Counted from the first letter of the stretch, positions 25,392-35,099 are shown. The stretch is 64,000 bases of DNA from AC-32 sp963788215 (GCA_963788215.1 CAWBFX010000010.1:744001-808000), one strand, 5' to 3'. Numbers and translations: made by a program. Notes: a model not told the origin generated them from the letters alone.

Positions 25392-26086
25392 CGGAGCTCG
25401 CGCCGGGCATCCACAGCCTCGGCCACGGCAAGGGCGGGCACGTGCACGCCTTCCTGCTGGAGAACGGGAACGAGCTGAGCCTCGTCGACACGCTGTTCGA
25501 GGGCGACGCCCACCTCGTGCTGGATGCGGTTCACAAGCTCGGCCGGAGCATGAGCGACCTGAAGCGCATCGCGATCACGCACGCGCACCGCTCGCACCTC
25601 GGCGGTCTCGCGAGGCTGAAGCGCGAGAGCGGGGCGACGGTGTTCGCCCACGAATGGGAAGCCGACATCATCTCGGGGAACCGCCTCGCACAGCCGGTGT
25701 CGCTGATTCCCAAGCAGTCGTTGCGCTTGCTGCCCTTTCAGCTCGGTCTCTTCCTCGGAAAGCCGAAGCACGTGCCGTGTCCGGTGGACGAGCCGCTGGT
25801 CGAGGGCGACGCGTTCGGGCCGATGCGCGTGTACCACGCCGTCGGCCATTCGCCCGGCCATCTCGCGTTCCACTGGCCCGAGCGCGACTTTCTGATCGCC
25901 GGCGACGCAGTTGCAACGTGGCCCAAGCTCGGCGCCGGCTGGAAGGGGTTCAACCTGAACGAGAAGCAGCACTACGCCACGCTGCGCAGGCTGGCGCCGC
26001 TCGAGCCGAAGATCCTCGGCGTCGGCCACGGCGACCCGATCACCGAGGACGCCGCCGGGAAGCTGCACTCGGTCTCCGCCGGCTGA
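25388..26086 (+). CDS. metallo-beta-lactamase-fold hydrolase with altered HxHxDH motif
   Basis: A 232-residue protein from GTG 25388, coupled to the peroxidase gene (GTGA). It has the MBL fold order: early ELAPGIHSLG, metal motif THAHRSHLGG near residue 60, HSPGHLAFHW, FLIAGDAV and late GVGHGDP. The usual HxHxDH is HxHxSH here, so one metal-binding Asp is replaced by Ser. The other His and Asp ligands seem present. Activity on a lipid peroxide, lactone or ester is possible; one metal site may be weakened. Confidence 0.75.
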   Translation: MTELAPGIHSLGHGKGGHVHAFLLENGNELSLVDTLFEGDAHLVLDAVHKLGRSMSDLKRIAITHAHRSHLGGLARLKRESGATVFAHEWEADIISGNRLAQPVSLIPKQSLRLLPFQLGLFLGKPKHVPCPVDEPLVEGDAFGPMRVYHAVGHSPGHLAFHWPERDFLIAGDAVATWPKLGAGWKGFNLNEKQHYATLRRLAPLEPKILGVGHGDPITEDAAGKLHSVSAG

Positions 26087-26109
26087 GAGAACGGCCGCTC
26101 CTGACCGAC

Positions 26110-26115
26110 TATCCT
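26110..26115 (+). promoter_or_regulatory. leaderless -10 element of the DUF2007 gene
   Basis: TATCCT lies exactly seven bases before ATG 26123. No ribosome site precedes the ATG. Confidence 0.6.
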
Positions 26116-26122
26116 CTACGCG

Positions 26123-26347
26123 ATGAGCGTAGTCACCGTGGCGGTGGTTCCGAACGAGGCGGAAGCGGACATGATCCTCGGCCTCCTTCGAGCCAACGGC
26201 ATCGAGGCGTCCCAGCGCGGCTCCACCATGACGCAGAGCGTCTGGCCGATGGGCGGAACCTCACCGATCGAGGTGGTCGTGGACGAAAGCGACGCGACTC
26301 AGGCGCGAGAGCTCCTCGACGGCCAGACGAGCGAAGCGTCTGAATGA
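26123..26347 (+). CDS. DUF2007 small protein
   Basis: A 74-residue protein from ATG 26123. It fits the DUF2007 pattern: an N-terminal strand (VVTVAVVPNEAEADMI), a helix with LLRANGIEA, and a C-terminal VVVDESDATQARELLDG. The family is described only as putative signal transducers. The start is fixed by the leaderless promoter just upstream. The stop is 14 bases from that of the convergent lipoprotein gene. Confidence 0.72.
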   Translation: MSVVTVAVVPNEAEADMILGLLRANGIEASQRGSTMTQSVWPMGGTSPIEVVVDESDATQARELLDGQTSEASE

Positions 26348-26360
26348 TGCCGGGAAGCGC

Positions 26361-26849
26361 TCATTTCAGCTCGTTCAGTGCGACCTCGTACTGGTGCGCC
26401 TGAGCCGGCGCGAGCTCGGTCGAGATGCGCAAGTAGACCCGGCCCCGTCGGTAGTTGTACTCGTCGAAGGCCGAGCTGCTCGTCGCGAGCGAGCGCATGA
26501 AATCGACCCGCCGCTTCGCCTCTCCGGCGTCGGCGAACAGCTCGACACCGCCACCCGCGCCGAAGTCGGACGGATCGTGTGACTTCTTGACGCGGGTGTC
26601 GCCAAACGCCGCCTTTCCCGTGTAATACCCGGGGCGACCGAGAAGGTGCGCGGGATCGGTCGAGGCGTCGAAGACTGTGATTTGCCCGATGGGGAGCCCG
26701 TGGGCCTTCAGAGCCCGGACGATCCCGCCGGGGGTCTCGCCTGTGCCGAAGCTAGAGGTCCCCGTGCCGCCGCAGCCCGCGGCCAGAAGAGCCGTGGCAG
26801 CGAGAACCAACACCCGGTGTCTGACACCGTTCGCCCCGCCGTAGCTCAC
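26361..26849 (-). CDS. small lipoprotein of unknown function
   Basis: GTG 26849 gives 162 residues. A leaderless -10 (TATAGT on the minus strand, 26856-26861) sits six bases before this GTG, which decides the start over ATG 26882. The lipobox is LLAAGC near residue 26, then a Gly/Thr/Ser linker. The mature part has VFDASTDPAHLLGRPGYYTGK and a terminal AHQYEVALNELK. This layout is common in uncharacterised actinobacterial lipoproteins. No function can be assigned. It is divergent from the phosphotransferase gene. Confidence 0.7.
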   Translation of the reverse strand: MSYGGANGVRHRVLVLAATALLAAGCGGTGTSSFGTGETPGGIVRALKAHGLPIGQITVFDASTDPAHLLGRPGYYTGKAAFGDTRVKKSHDPSDFGAGGGVELFADAGEAKRRVDFMRSLATSSSAFDEYNYRRGRVYLRISTELAPAQAHQYEVALNELK

Positions 26850-26880
26850 GCGCCGACTATACGAAGCGAACACCTTGAGC

Positions 26881-27861
26881 ATGAGATCCTCTCCCCCTCC
26901 GTTGCCGCGGTGGTTCGGACCTAGAGCCAGCGCAGACGATCCGGCCGTCTCGGGCCTGATCGACCGCGTCGCGCGCGGGGCCGGATGGGCAGACCTCGGC
27001 GGTGCGTTCAACCTCAACGTGCGGATAGACGCTGAGCCGCCGGTTGTGCTTCGGGTTCATAGGCCTTGGGTCCACCGTGGCCGGATAGCGGGGATGCGCC
27101 GCCTGCGGGAGCGGCTCCAGCGGACGCAAGTCCGCGTCGCTCGGCCGCTTCCAATCCTCGGCCGCGACCTCCTGAGGGTCGCTGATCGTTGGGCTGAGAT
27201 CGAGGAGTTCATCGATCACGTCCAGCCACCGGCGGGCGAGGATTCCTACGTCCGCCTATTCGAGGAGCTCGGACGCCTTCACGCCGCGCTCAAAGCAGTC
27301 TGGGAGCCCAGCCCGCCCGAACCCCTCGACGACCACAGAACCTTCGGCCAACTGCGTTACTCGGCCGGCTTCACACGCCGCAGGCTCGGACCCCGCAGCG
27401 AGCCGGTCGTGCATCGAATGCGCCAACTGACCGGCGACCTCTCCAAGCTCCGGGAGGGTCTCGAAATGCCGAGCAGTCCGATTCATGGCGACTACAAGCT
27501 GGGCAACGCGGGAGAACTGCCAGACGGCTCATGGGCCACCTTCGACCTGGATTTTGTGAGGGTCAGGGAGCGGCTGTACGACGTCGCGGCCAGCCTGAAC
27601 CACGTCGCACAGAGCGGCCCCGATGGCGTGGGCCAGCCCGTTGAATTGCTCGAGCCGCGACGACTGCTCGACGCCTACGAAAGCACGGCTCCGGAACCGC
27701 TGACTCCCGACGAGCACCGTTGGCTCCCCGGGGCTCTAGCCCTTGTGCCCTTGCACTGGGCTGCGACCGCAGGACTCGTGGGCAACTCGATCCACCAGGC
27801 CGAGAGCGCAATGACCGCCGCCGAGGCCTGGTGGTCGCGCCGGGCTGAACTCTCGTCGTAG
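26881..27861 (+). CDS. aminoglycoside phosphotransferase-like kinase (APH family)
   Basis: A 326-residue protein from ATG 26881; TTG 26875 is also in frame. The APH-type kinase signature is HGDYKLGN near residue 202 with the catalytic Asp, followed by FDLDFVR with the metal-binding Asp. The family phosphorylates antibiotics, choline, homoserine or other small hydroxyl compounds. Here the position next to a lipoprotein gives no hint of substrate. True resistance function should not be assumed. Confidence 0.72.
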   Translation: MRSSPPPLPRWFGPRASADDPAVSGLIDRVARGAGWADLGGAFNLNVRIDAEPPVVLRVHRPWVHRGRIAGMRRLRERLQRTQVRVARPLPILGRDLLRVADRWAEIEEFIDHVQPPAGEDSYVRLFEELGRLHAALKAVWEPSPPEPLDDHRTFGQLRYSAGFTRRRLGPRSEPVVHRMRQLTGDLSKLREGLEMPSSPIHGDYKLGNAGELPDGSWATFDLDFVRVRERLYDVAASLNHVAQSGPDGVGQPVELLEPRRLLDAYESTAPEPLTPDEHRWLPGALALVPLHWAATAGLVGNSIHQAESAMTAAEAWWSRRAELSS

Positions 27862-27903
27862 TCCGGCGGGCACGCTCAGGACTGGAGATTGTGTGATGGC
27901 GCC

Positions 27904-27976
27904 GCCGCGCCCGACATGGCGGGCGCGGCAACCCACGGCCGTCCGACAGGGGCGCGAGCCGGCGAAGCCGGCTCGC
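27904..27976. terminator. pair of perfect hairpins between the phosphotransferase and tRNA genes
   Basis: Stem 1 is GCCGCGCCCG at 27904-27913 with CGGGCGCGGC at 27920-27929 and a six-base loop. Stem 2 is GCGAGCCGGC at 27954-27963 with GCCGGCTCGC at 27967-27976 and a GAA loop. Both are 10-bp perfect stems without a T-run. They lie downstream of the plus-strand kinase gene and of the minus-strand tRNA gene and may stop transcription from both sides. Confidence 0.5.
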
Positions 27977-28013
27977 TGCCGAGCGAGAGGAAAGCGAAGC
28001 GGTCGAAGCGGAA

Positions 28014-28086
28014 TGGAGCGTACCGGGATCGAACCGGTGACCTCCGGCTTGCAAAGCCGGCGCTCTCCCAGCTGAGCTAACGCCCC
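28014..28086 (-). tRNA. tRNA-Ala (TGC)
   Basis: The minus strand folds as a 73-base tRNA. The acceptor GGGGCGT pairs with ACGCTCC, the D-arm contains AGCTCAGCTGGGAGAGC, the anticodon loop is CTTTGCAAG with anticodon TGC, and the T-arm is ACCGGTTCGATCCCGGT. The discriminator base is A. CCA is not encoded. It reads codon GCA and related alanine codons. Confidence 0.95.
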
Positions 28087-28133
28087 GCAACCGCATGGTT
28101 GAGCCAAACGTGGCTCATGCGGTATCAGTCATG

Positions 28134-29321
<1,188 letters not shown>

Positions 29322-29323
29322 CG

Positions 29324-30652
29324 CTAGCTCCTCCCGTTCCGGTGCTCGCTGATCAGGTCGCGGTACCAGAGCGCGCTGCGCTTCGGCGTGCGGCGCTGGC
29401 TGTCGAAGTCGACGCCGACGATGCCGAAGCGGCTCGAGTACCCGTGCTCCCACTCGAAGTTGTCGAGGAGCGACCACACGTAGTAGCCACGCACATCCAC
29501 GCCTGCGCCGACCGCGCGCTCGACGGCCGCGATGTGGCCGCGGAGAAAGTCGACGCGCTGCGCATCCTCGACGACGCCGGTCCCGTCGATCGGCGGATCG
29601 TCGAACGACGCCCCGTTCTCCGTGATCAGGAGCGGGAGGTCGCCGTAGTCGCGCTTCAAGCGCAGGAGCAGCTCGGTCAGCGCGTCCGGCGCGACCCGCC
29701 AGCCCATCGCCGTCGTCGGCCCGTCAGGCGGGAGCTCCTCGACGCCGATCGGCCCCTGGTCGCCGTCGAGCTGGACGACCGCGGGCTGGTAGAAGTTCAC
29801 GCCGAGGAAGTCGATCGGCGCCGCGATCTCCTCGAGGTCCCCGGGGTGGATGAACTCGAGCGGGCCGAGCCGCGCCTCGTAGAGGTCGATCATGTCCGCG
29901 GGGTAGCCGCCGCGCAGGATGGGATCGAGGAACCAGCGGTTGTGGTAGCCGTCGAACCTGAGCGCGGCTTCGGCGTCCCCGTAGACGTGCGTCAGGTCGA
30001 GCGTGATCCCGATGCGCCCGGTGCCGCGCCCGGCGCGGAACGCCGCGACCGCCTTTCCGTGCGAGAGCAGGACGTGGTGGGCCGAGGCGAGCGCCGCACG
30101 CCAGTCCTGGATGCCGGGCGCCTTCGTCCCGTAGCCGTAGCCGAGGAAGGACGTCACCCAGGGCTCGTTGTGCGTGACCCAGTCGTCGATGAGGTCGCCC
30201 AGATGCTCGAAGACGAGCTCGGCATAGACCTCGAACCGCTCGGCGACCTCGCGCGAAGCCCAGCCGCCGTCGTCCTGGAGCGCCTGAGGGAGGTCCCAGT
30301 GATACAGGGTCGCGAGCGGCGAAATCCCGCGCTCGAGCAGGCCCTCGGTGAGCCGGCGGTAGAAGTCGATCCCTTTCTGATTCGCGGGTCCGCGCCCGTC
30401 CGGCTGGATGCGCGGCCACGAGATCGAGAAGCGGTAGGCCTGGAGCCCGAGCGAGCTCATCACGTCCAGGTCCTCGCGCCAGCGGTAGTAGTGCTCGCAG
30501 GCGCGGTCGCCGGTGTCGCCGTTCGCGACCCTGCCTGGGGTGTGCGAGAAGCGGTCCCAGATCGACTCGCCGCGGCCGTCGGCCTCCGTGGCACCCTCGA
30601 TCTGGTACGCGGCGGTTGCCGCACCCCACACGAATCCGTCGGGAAAGCTCAT
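29324..30652 (-). CDS. GH1 beta-glucosidase
   Basis: A 442-residue glycoside hydrolase family 1 enzyme from ATG 30652. It opens with FPDGFVWGAATAAYQIEG, the GH1 N-terminal signature. The acid/base Glu is in THNEPW and the nucleophile Glu in LLITENGAS. No signal peptide is present, so it acts in the cytoplasm on imported beta-glucosides such as cellobiose. Its first bases overlap the permease stop, and the ATPase gene follows at once. The set resembles the CebEFG-BglC units of Streptomyces. Confidence 0.9.
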   Translation of the reverse strand: MSFPDGFVWGAATAAYQIEGATEADGRGESIWDRFSHTPGRVANGDTGDRACEHYYRWREDLDVMSSLGLQAYRFSISWPRIQPDGRGPANQKGIDFYRRLTEGLLERGISPLATLYHWDLPQALQDDGGWASREVAERFEVYAELVFEHLGDLIDDWVTHNEPWVTSFLGYGYGTKAPGIQDWRAALASAHHVLLSHGKAVAAFRAGRGTGRIGITLDLTHVYGDAEAALRFDGYHNRWFLDPILRGGYPADMIDLYEARLGPLEFIHPGDLEEIAAPIDFLGVNFYQPAVVQLDGDQGPIGVEELPPDGPTTAMGWRVAPDALTELLLRLKRDYGDLPLLITENGASFDDPPIDGTGVVEDAQRVDFLRGHIAAVERAVGAGVDVRGYYVWSLLDNFEWEHGYSSRFGIVGVDFDSQRRTPKRSALWYRDLISEHRNGRS

Positions 30653-31533
30653 CCTTTGACCGCTCCTTTCATGATCCCGCCGATGATCTGGCGCCCCAAG
30701 ACGAGGAACACGATCAGAAGCGGGAGGATCGATACGAACGTGCCGGTGAGGACGAGCGCGTAGTCCTGGACGTAACCACTCGCGAGCGTCGACGTCGCCA
30801 CCTGCACCGTGGGGTTGCGCGGGCCGAGGACGATCAGCGGCCAGAAGAAGTCGTTCCAGATCGTCATGAACGTGAGCAGGCCGAGCACCGCGGCCACCGG
30901 GCGCACCGCCGGCATGACCACGTGCCAGAAGACGCCCATCGTGTAGCAGCCGTCGACGTGCGCGGCGTCGATCAGCTCGTCGGGCACTGATCCTGCGATG
31001 TACTGGCGCATGAGAAAGACGCCGAAGGCGGTGACGAGGTTCGGCGCGATCACGGCCTGGAGGTGGTTGACCCAGCCGAACTTGACCATCTCGATGTAGA
31101 GCGGGATCACGCCCAGCTGGACCGGGACGAGCATCGTCGCGATCACCAGCAGGAAGAGTGCGTTGCGGCCCGGGAAGCGCAGCTTCGCGAAGGCGAAACC
31201 CGCGAGCGCGCTGAAGAAGACGACGGCGACGGTGACGGTCGAGGCGACGATCGCCGAGTTGATCAGCGCCTTCCAGAAGTCGACGTTGACCTCGCCCGAG
31301 TTGAAGAGCCGAGTGAGGTTGTGCCAAAGCTGCGTGCCGGGCGTCAGGACCGGGGGGTAGGCCGCAACCGCGGAGTTGTCGTGCGACGCGACGACGAGCG
31401 ACCAGTAGAGCGGGAAGATCGAAATGATCGTCACGAGCCCGAGGCCCACGTACGTGAGCGGGCCGGCCGCGCCGAGCCGCCGCGAGATTCTTCGCCTCCT
31501 GCGCGGGGAAACGGGTTGGGCGACGGTCGACAT
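30649..31533 (-). CDS. sugar ABC permease, MalG-like
   Basis: A 294-residue permease from ATG 31533, which overlaps the stop of the upstream permease (ATGA). A basic N-terminus (SPRRRRRISRR) precedes six hydrophobic segments. The EAA loop (ELIDAAHVDGCYTMGVFWHV) is near residue 190-210. The GGIMKGAVKG C-terminus is typical of MalG-like subunits. It forms the inner-membrane channel with the MalF-like subunit. Confidence 0.86.
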   Translation of the reverse strand: MSTVAQPVSPRRRRRISRRLGAAGPLTYVGLGLVTIISIFPLYWSLVVASHDNSAVAAYPPVLTPGTQLWHNLTRLFNSGEVNVDFWKALINSAIVASTVTVAVVFFSALAGFAFAKLRFPGRNALFLLVIATMLVPVQLGVIPLYIEMVKFGWVNHLQAVIAPNLVTAFGVFLMRQYIAGSVPDELIDAAHVDGCYTMGVFWHVVMPAVRPVAAVLGLLTFMTIWNDFFWPLIVLGPRNPTVQVATSTLASGYVQDYALVLTGTFVSILPLLIVFLVLGRQIIGGIMKGAVKG

Positions 31534-32507
31534 CAGGCTTCCGCCGTCCTGATCCTGCGCACGATCAACAGGTTCACGAGCGAGATCAGCGCGATCAGCA
31601 GGAACAGGGCCCAGCCGATCGCGGCTGCGTAGCCGAACTTGAACTGCGTGCCGGCGAAGGCCTTCTCGTAGAGGTACATGACGACCGTCTGGTACTGGCG
31701 CCCCGAGCCGCCGGTCGCGCCTGCCTTGAGCGGCTCGAAGAGATACGGCTCCGTAAAGAGCTGCAGGCCCCCGATCGTCGAGATGATGACCGTGAAGATG
31801 ATCGTGTTCCGCAGCTGCGGGACCGTCACATGGATGAACTGCTTCCACGGCCCCGCACCGTCGATCGCGGCCGCCTCGTAGAGCTCGTCCGGGATGCCCT
31901 GCATCGCCGCGAGGTAGATGAGGGCGTTGTAGCCGGCCCAGCGCCATGTGACCATCACCGAGAGCGCGATCCACGACGAGAGCCGGCCGGCCTCCCAGTC
32001 GATGTTGTGGATCCCGACGAAGTGGAGCATGTAGTTGACGAGCCCGTAGTCGCGCGAGAAGAGCTGCGTGAAGATCAGCGCGACCGCGACGAGCGACGTC
32101 ACCTGCGGCAGAACGACGCTCATCCGGAAGAACGTGCGGGCGCGGAGACCGGTGTTGAGCAGCGTCGCCAGCCCGAGGGCGATCAGCAGCTGGGGAATGG
32201 TGGAGATCGCCCAGATCCCGAGCGTGTTCTCGACGGCGTTCCAGAAGTACGAGTCGTGGAGGAGCGCCGTGTAGTTGTCGAGCCCGATGAAGGTCGGGTT
32301 GGGATCGAGCAGGGTCCGGTCGGTCAGCGAGACCCAGGCGGTGTACGCGAGCGGGAAGAGCCCGAAGACCAGGAAGAGCAGGAAGAAGGGAGAGATGTAG
32401 AGGTACGGCGACCAGCGCTCGTCGAGCTTGTGCAGGCGGCCGCGGATGCCCATCGGGCGGGCCGGGGCAGCCTTCACCGAGGAGTGCACTGCCGTCCTTT
32501 CGCTCAT
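31533..32507 (-). CDS. sugar ABC permease, MalF-like
   Basis: A 324-residue permease from ATG 32507 behind GGGAGG. The first membrane segment is YLYISPFFLLFLVFGLFPLA; the EAA loop (ELYEAAAIDGAGPWKQFIHV) lies around residue 212-232. It is shorter than E. coli MalF and of the usual size for actinobacterial sugar permeases. It is separated from the binding-protein gene by about 100 bases that hold a strong hairpin. Confidence 0.86.
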   Translation of the reverse strand: MSERTAVHSSVKAAPARPMGIRGRLHKLDERWSPYLYISPFFLLFLVFGLFPLAYTAWVSLTDRTLLDPNPTFIGLDNYTALLHDSYFWNAVENTLGIWAISTIPQLLIALGLATLLNTGLRARTFFRMSVVLPQVTSLVAVALIFTQLFSRDYGLVNYMLHFVGIHNIDWEAGRLSSWIALSVMVTWRWAGYNALIYLAAMQGIPDELYEAAAIDGAGPWKQFIHVTVPQLRNTIIFTVIISTIGGLQLFTEPYLFEPLKAGATGGSGRQYQTVVMYLYEKAFAGTQFKFGYAAAIGWALFLLIALISLVNLLIVRRIRTAEA

Positions 32508-32549
32508 CGCGCTCTCAACACCTCCCTAGAACGTCCAGACCGATGAGTG

Positions 32550-32583
32550 GCCTGGCCCGAGTGGAGGGTCACCCGGGCCAGGC
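32550..32583 (-). terminator. hairpin between binding-protein and permease genes
   Basis: GCCTGGCCCG at 32550-32559 pairs with CGGGCCAGGC at 32574-32583 across a 14-base loop. It lies between the binding-protein stop and the first permease start. Such an intercistronic stem usually limits read-through or protects the upstream mRNA, so that binding protein is made in excess over permeases. No T-run is present. Confidence 0.5.
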
Positions 32584-32606
32584 GCGCCCATCGTCGGGGC
32601 AAACCC

Positions 32607-33902
32607 CTAGGTCACTGCCTTGACGTCCTTGAGGAACTGCTTCCACGACTGCGCGGGCGACTGCTTGTGCTGCTCGACCCGCTGGATCGCGTTCGTGGAC
32701 GCGGTCTGGATGTCCCCGTGGTGGGGGCCCAGGATCTGCGGCTTCAGCTTCAACGCCGAGGTCGCGAAGATCTTCCCGACCGGTGCGTGGTTGAAGAACG
32801 CGTTCTTGAACTTCCTCACCGCCGGGCTCTTCAGCAGCGCGGGCTGGCTCGGCAGGTTGCCGGTCTGCTTGAAGACGTACTTCTCCGCGGCCGGCGAGGT
32901 CAGGAACTTGACCAGGTCGGCGGCCTCGGCCTGGTGGGAACCCTGCTTCGGGACGCTCAAGAACGAGCCGCCCCAGTTGCCGCCTCCGCCCGGAACCGCA
33001 GCGATGTCCCACTTGCCTGCGGTTTTCGGGGCCTGGCCCTGGATGTAGCCCATCATCCAGGCCGGGCACGTCACGGTGGCGAACTTGCCGTTCTTGAAGC
33101 CCGTGTTCCAGTCGTTGCTGAACGCGGCCAGGCCGCCGCTCTCATGGGCCTTGATGCCCTGCATCGTCAGGGCCCAGGCCCGCTTGACCGCCGGGTTGGA
33201 GCCGACGATGACCTTGCCGCTCCGCGAGTAGTACGCCGGATTCTGCTGGCCGATCATCGCGTTGTAGACGTTGCTGCCGGCGTCGAAGAACGAGACGCCC
33301 TGCGGCGCATGGGCTTTGAAGCGCTTGCCCACTGCCATGTACTTCTGCCAGGTCGGCCAGAGCTTCGAGACCGCCGCGCGGCCGCTCGGCAGGCCGGCCT
33401 TCCTGAACAGGTCGCGCCGGTAGCAGATCCCGAGGCTCCCCACATCCGTGCCGAGGCCGATCTGCGCGCCGTTTCTCGCAAGCGACTGGCTCCACTTCCA
33501 GGCCAGCCAGCGCTTCTGGAGCTGCTTGGCGCCGTACTTGTTCAGGTCGACGAACAGGTTGGGCTGCGACTTGAACTGGCCGATGAACCCGACCTCGATC
33601 GCTTCGATGTCGTCGGCACCTGAGCCGACCGCCAGGTTCTTGGCGAGGTTCGAATGGTGATCCGCGTAGCTCTGGATGTCTTCCTTGATGTCGATGTTCG
33701 GATGGGCGGCCTCGTATTGCGCGTAGAGGTCGTGGTATCCAAAGTCGCCGAACAGGCTGACGCGCAACGTGATCTTGTCCTTGCCGCTACCGGAAGCGGT
33801 TCCGGCAACGAGGCCCGTCGCGACGGTCCCGCCGACAACGAGGAGTGCCACCAGCAGCCGCAAACGGTGTCGCGGGCTCCTGATCGTTGGCTTGATCTGC
33901 AC
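32607..33902 (-). CDS. sugar ABC transporter substrate-binding protein (probably beta-glucoside)
   Basis: A 431-residue family-1 extracellular solute-binding protein from GTG 33902 behind AGGGAGGA. The signal peptide includes LRLLVALLVVGGTVATGLVA, and the mature region begins near KDKITLRVSLFGDFGY. No lipobox cysteine is visible, so the anchor is unclear. Family marks include VDLNKYGAK and an EAADLVKFLTSPAAEKYVF block near the C-terminus. Next to a GH1 glucosidase and two sugar permeases it most likely binds cellobiose or another beta-glucoside. Confidence 0.83.
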   Translation of the reverse strand: MQIKPTIRSPRHRLRLLVALLVVGGTVATGLVAGTASGSGKDKITLRVSLFGDFGYHDLYAQYEAAHPNIDIKEDIQSYADHHSNLAKNLAVGSGADDIEAIEVGFIGQFKSQPNLFVDLNKYGAKQLQKRWLAWKWSQSLARNGAQIGLGTDVGSLGICYRRDLFRKAGLPSGRAAVSKLWPTWQKYMAVGKRFKAHAPQGVSFFDAGSNVYNAMIGQQNPAYYSRSGKVIVGSNPAVKRAWALTMQGIKAHESGGLAAFSNDWNTGFKNGKFATVTCPAWMMGYIQGQAPKTAGKWDIAAVPGGGGNWGGSFLSVPKQGSHQAEAADLVKFLTSPAAEKYVFKQTGNLPSQPALLKSPAVRKFKNAFFNHAPVGKIFATSALKLKPQILGPHHGDIQTASTNAIQRVEQHKQSPAQSWKQFLKDVKAVT

Positions 33903-33955
33903 TTCGGTTCCTCCCTTTGATCGCTCGCTACTAACGTGGAACTGCCCCGAGCGGA

Positions 33956-33971
33956 CGGCTCTTCAGAGCCG
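33956..33971 (-). terminator. short hairpin after the LacI-type gene
   Basis: CGGCTC at 33956-33961 pairs with GAGCCG at 33966-33971 with a TTCA loop. It follows the LacI-type stop codon and may separate the regulator transcript from the binding-protein gene. The stem is only six pairs, so the call is weak. Confidence 0.3.
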
Positions 33972-33982
33972 CCGGTTGGCCG

Positions 33983-35053
33983 TCAGCGCACCTCCTTGTC
34001 GCCTGCGAGCGACCGTTCCCTCGGCGCTCCGTTCACTTGAGTAGACGAGCGCACGACCAGCCGCGTCGGAACGATCCGGCGCACCGGTTGTGTCTCGGGG
34101 TCGTCGATCATCTGGCCCAATGCTTCGGCGGCCGCCTCGCCGATGGCGTGCATCTCCTGCCGGACCGTGGTCAGCGACGGCTGGATCAGTCCGGCGAGCG
34201 CGATGTCGTCGAAGCCGACGACGGCGAGGTCCTCTGGCACGCTGACCTCCAGCTCGCTCGCGGCGCGCAGCGCGCCCGCCGCCATCAGGTCGCTTGCGGC
34301 GAACACGGCGGTCGGGGGCTCGCCCAGGCCGAGGAGCCGCTGCGTCGCGCGGTAGCCCGACTCGTCGTAGAAGTCTCCCTCGACGACGTACTGGCGGCGC
34401 ACCTTGAGTCCCAGCCGCCGCATCTCGTCGAGGTAGCCGTCGAGGCGAGCCTCGCCCGGCGACGTTCCCTGAGGGCCGGTGATCGTCGCGATCCGCTCGT
34501 GGCCGAGCTCGTGCAGGTGGCGTACGGCCTCGGCGGCTCCTCCGCGGTTCTCGGACATCACGTAGCCGCAGTGCGGCTCGCCGGTATCGGCGTCGATCGT
34601 GATGCACGGCAGGCCTGACGCGACCAGCTTCCGCATCTCTGCGTCGCTGGGGTCGTAGCCCATGACGACGACGCCGTCGACTCCGTGGTGCCCGGCGCGG
34701 CGCAGATACGAGTGCGTCCCGCCGAAGCCGTTCCCCGGCTCGTCGGTGGCGAAGAGGAGCAGGTCGTAGCCGCGCTCGCCGGCCCCGTGCTTGAGCCCGA
34801 CGAGCACCTGCTGGAAGAAGGGGTGCATCAGGTCCGGGTGACCCGCTCCGGTCTCGAGGATCACGCCGACGACGTGCGAGCGGCTGCTCTGCAGCGTCCG
34901 TGCCGCCGCGCTGGGCGTGTAGTCGAGCTTGCGGGCGAGCTCCAGAATCCGTTCTCGGGTCGCCTCGCTGACCTCGGGCGACCCGTTGAGCGCGCGCGAG
35001 ACCGTCGCGACCGAGACTCCTGTTTGCTCTGCCAGTTCCTGAATAGTCGTCAA
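33983..35053 (-). CDS. LacI-family transcriptional repressor
   Basis: A 356-residue LacI-type repressor. The helix-turn-helix is IQELAEQTGVSVATVSRALN and the hinge is YTPSAAARTLQSSRSH. A periplasmic-binding-protein-like sensor domain covers about residues 60-335. The start is TTG 35053, with GGAGAGG four bases upstream. It resembles CebR, the cellobiose-responsive repressor, by context. Two LacI-type operator sites lie directly upstream (35063-35099), so it probably represses itself; no equally good site is evident just before the binding-protein gene. Confidence 0.87.
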   Translation of the reverse strand: MTTIQELAEQTGVSVATVSRALNGSPEVSEATRERILELARKLDYTPSAAARTLQSSRSHVVGVILETGAGHPDLMHPFFQQVLVGLKHGAGERGYDLLLFATDEPGNGFGGTHSYLRRAGHHGVDGVVVMGYDPSDAEMRKLVASGLPCITIDADTGEPHCGYVMSENRGGAAEAVRHLHELGHERIATITGPQGTSPGEARLDGYLDEMRRLGLKVRRQYVVEGDFYDESGYRATQRLLGLGEPPTAVFAASDLMAAGALRAASELEVSVPEDLAVVGFDDIALAGLIQPSLTTVRQEMHAIGEAAAEALGQMIDDPETQPVRRIVPTRLVVRSSTQVNGAPRERSLAGDKEVR

Positions 35054-35062
35054 AATGCCTCT

Positions 35063-35099
35063 CCGGAAACGATTACGGAGGCACCGTAAACGTTTCCGG
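35063..35099. promoter_or_regulatory. two LacI-type operators upstream of the repressor gene
   Basis: CCGGAAACGATTACGG at 35063-35078 and CCGTAAACGTTTCCGG at 35084-35099 are inverted copies with one mismatch. Each half also has the internal AAACGnTT palindrome of LacI-family sites. The centres are 21 bases apart, two helical turns, so two dimers could sit on one face of the DNA. Confidence 0.65.

Noticed and set aside
27904..27976. CRISPR-like or attachment repeats near the tRNA-Ala gene
   Set aside because: The two hairpins differ in sequence and there are no spacers, integrase or tRNA fragment duplication.
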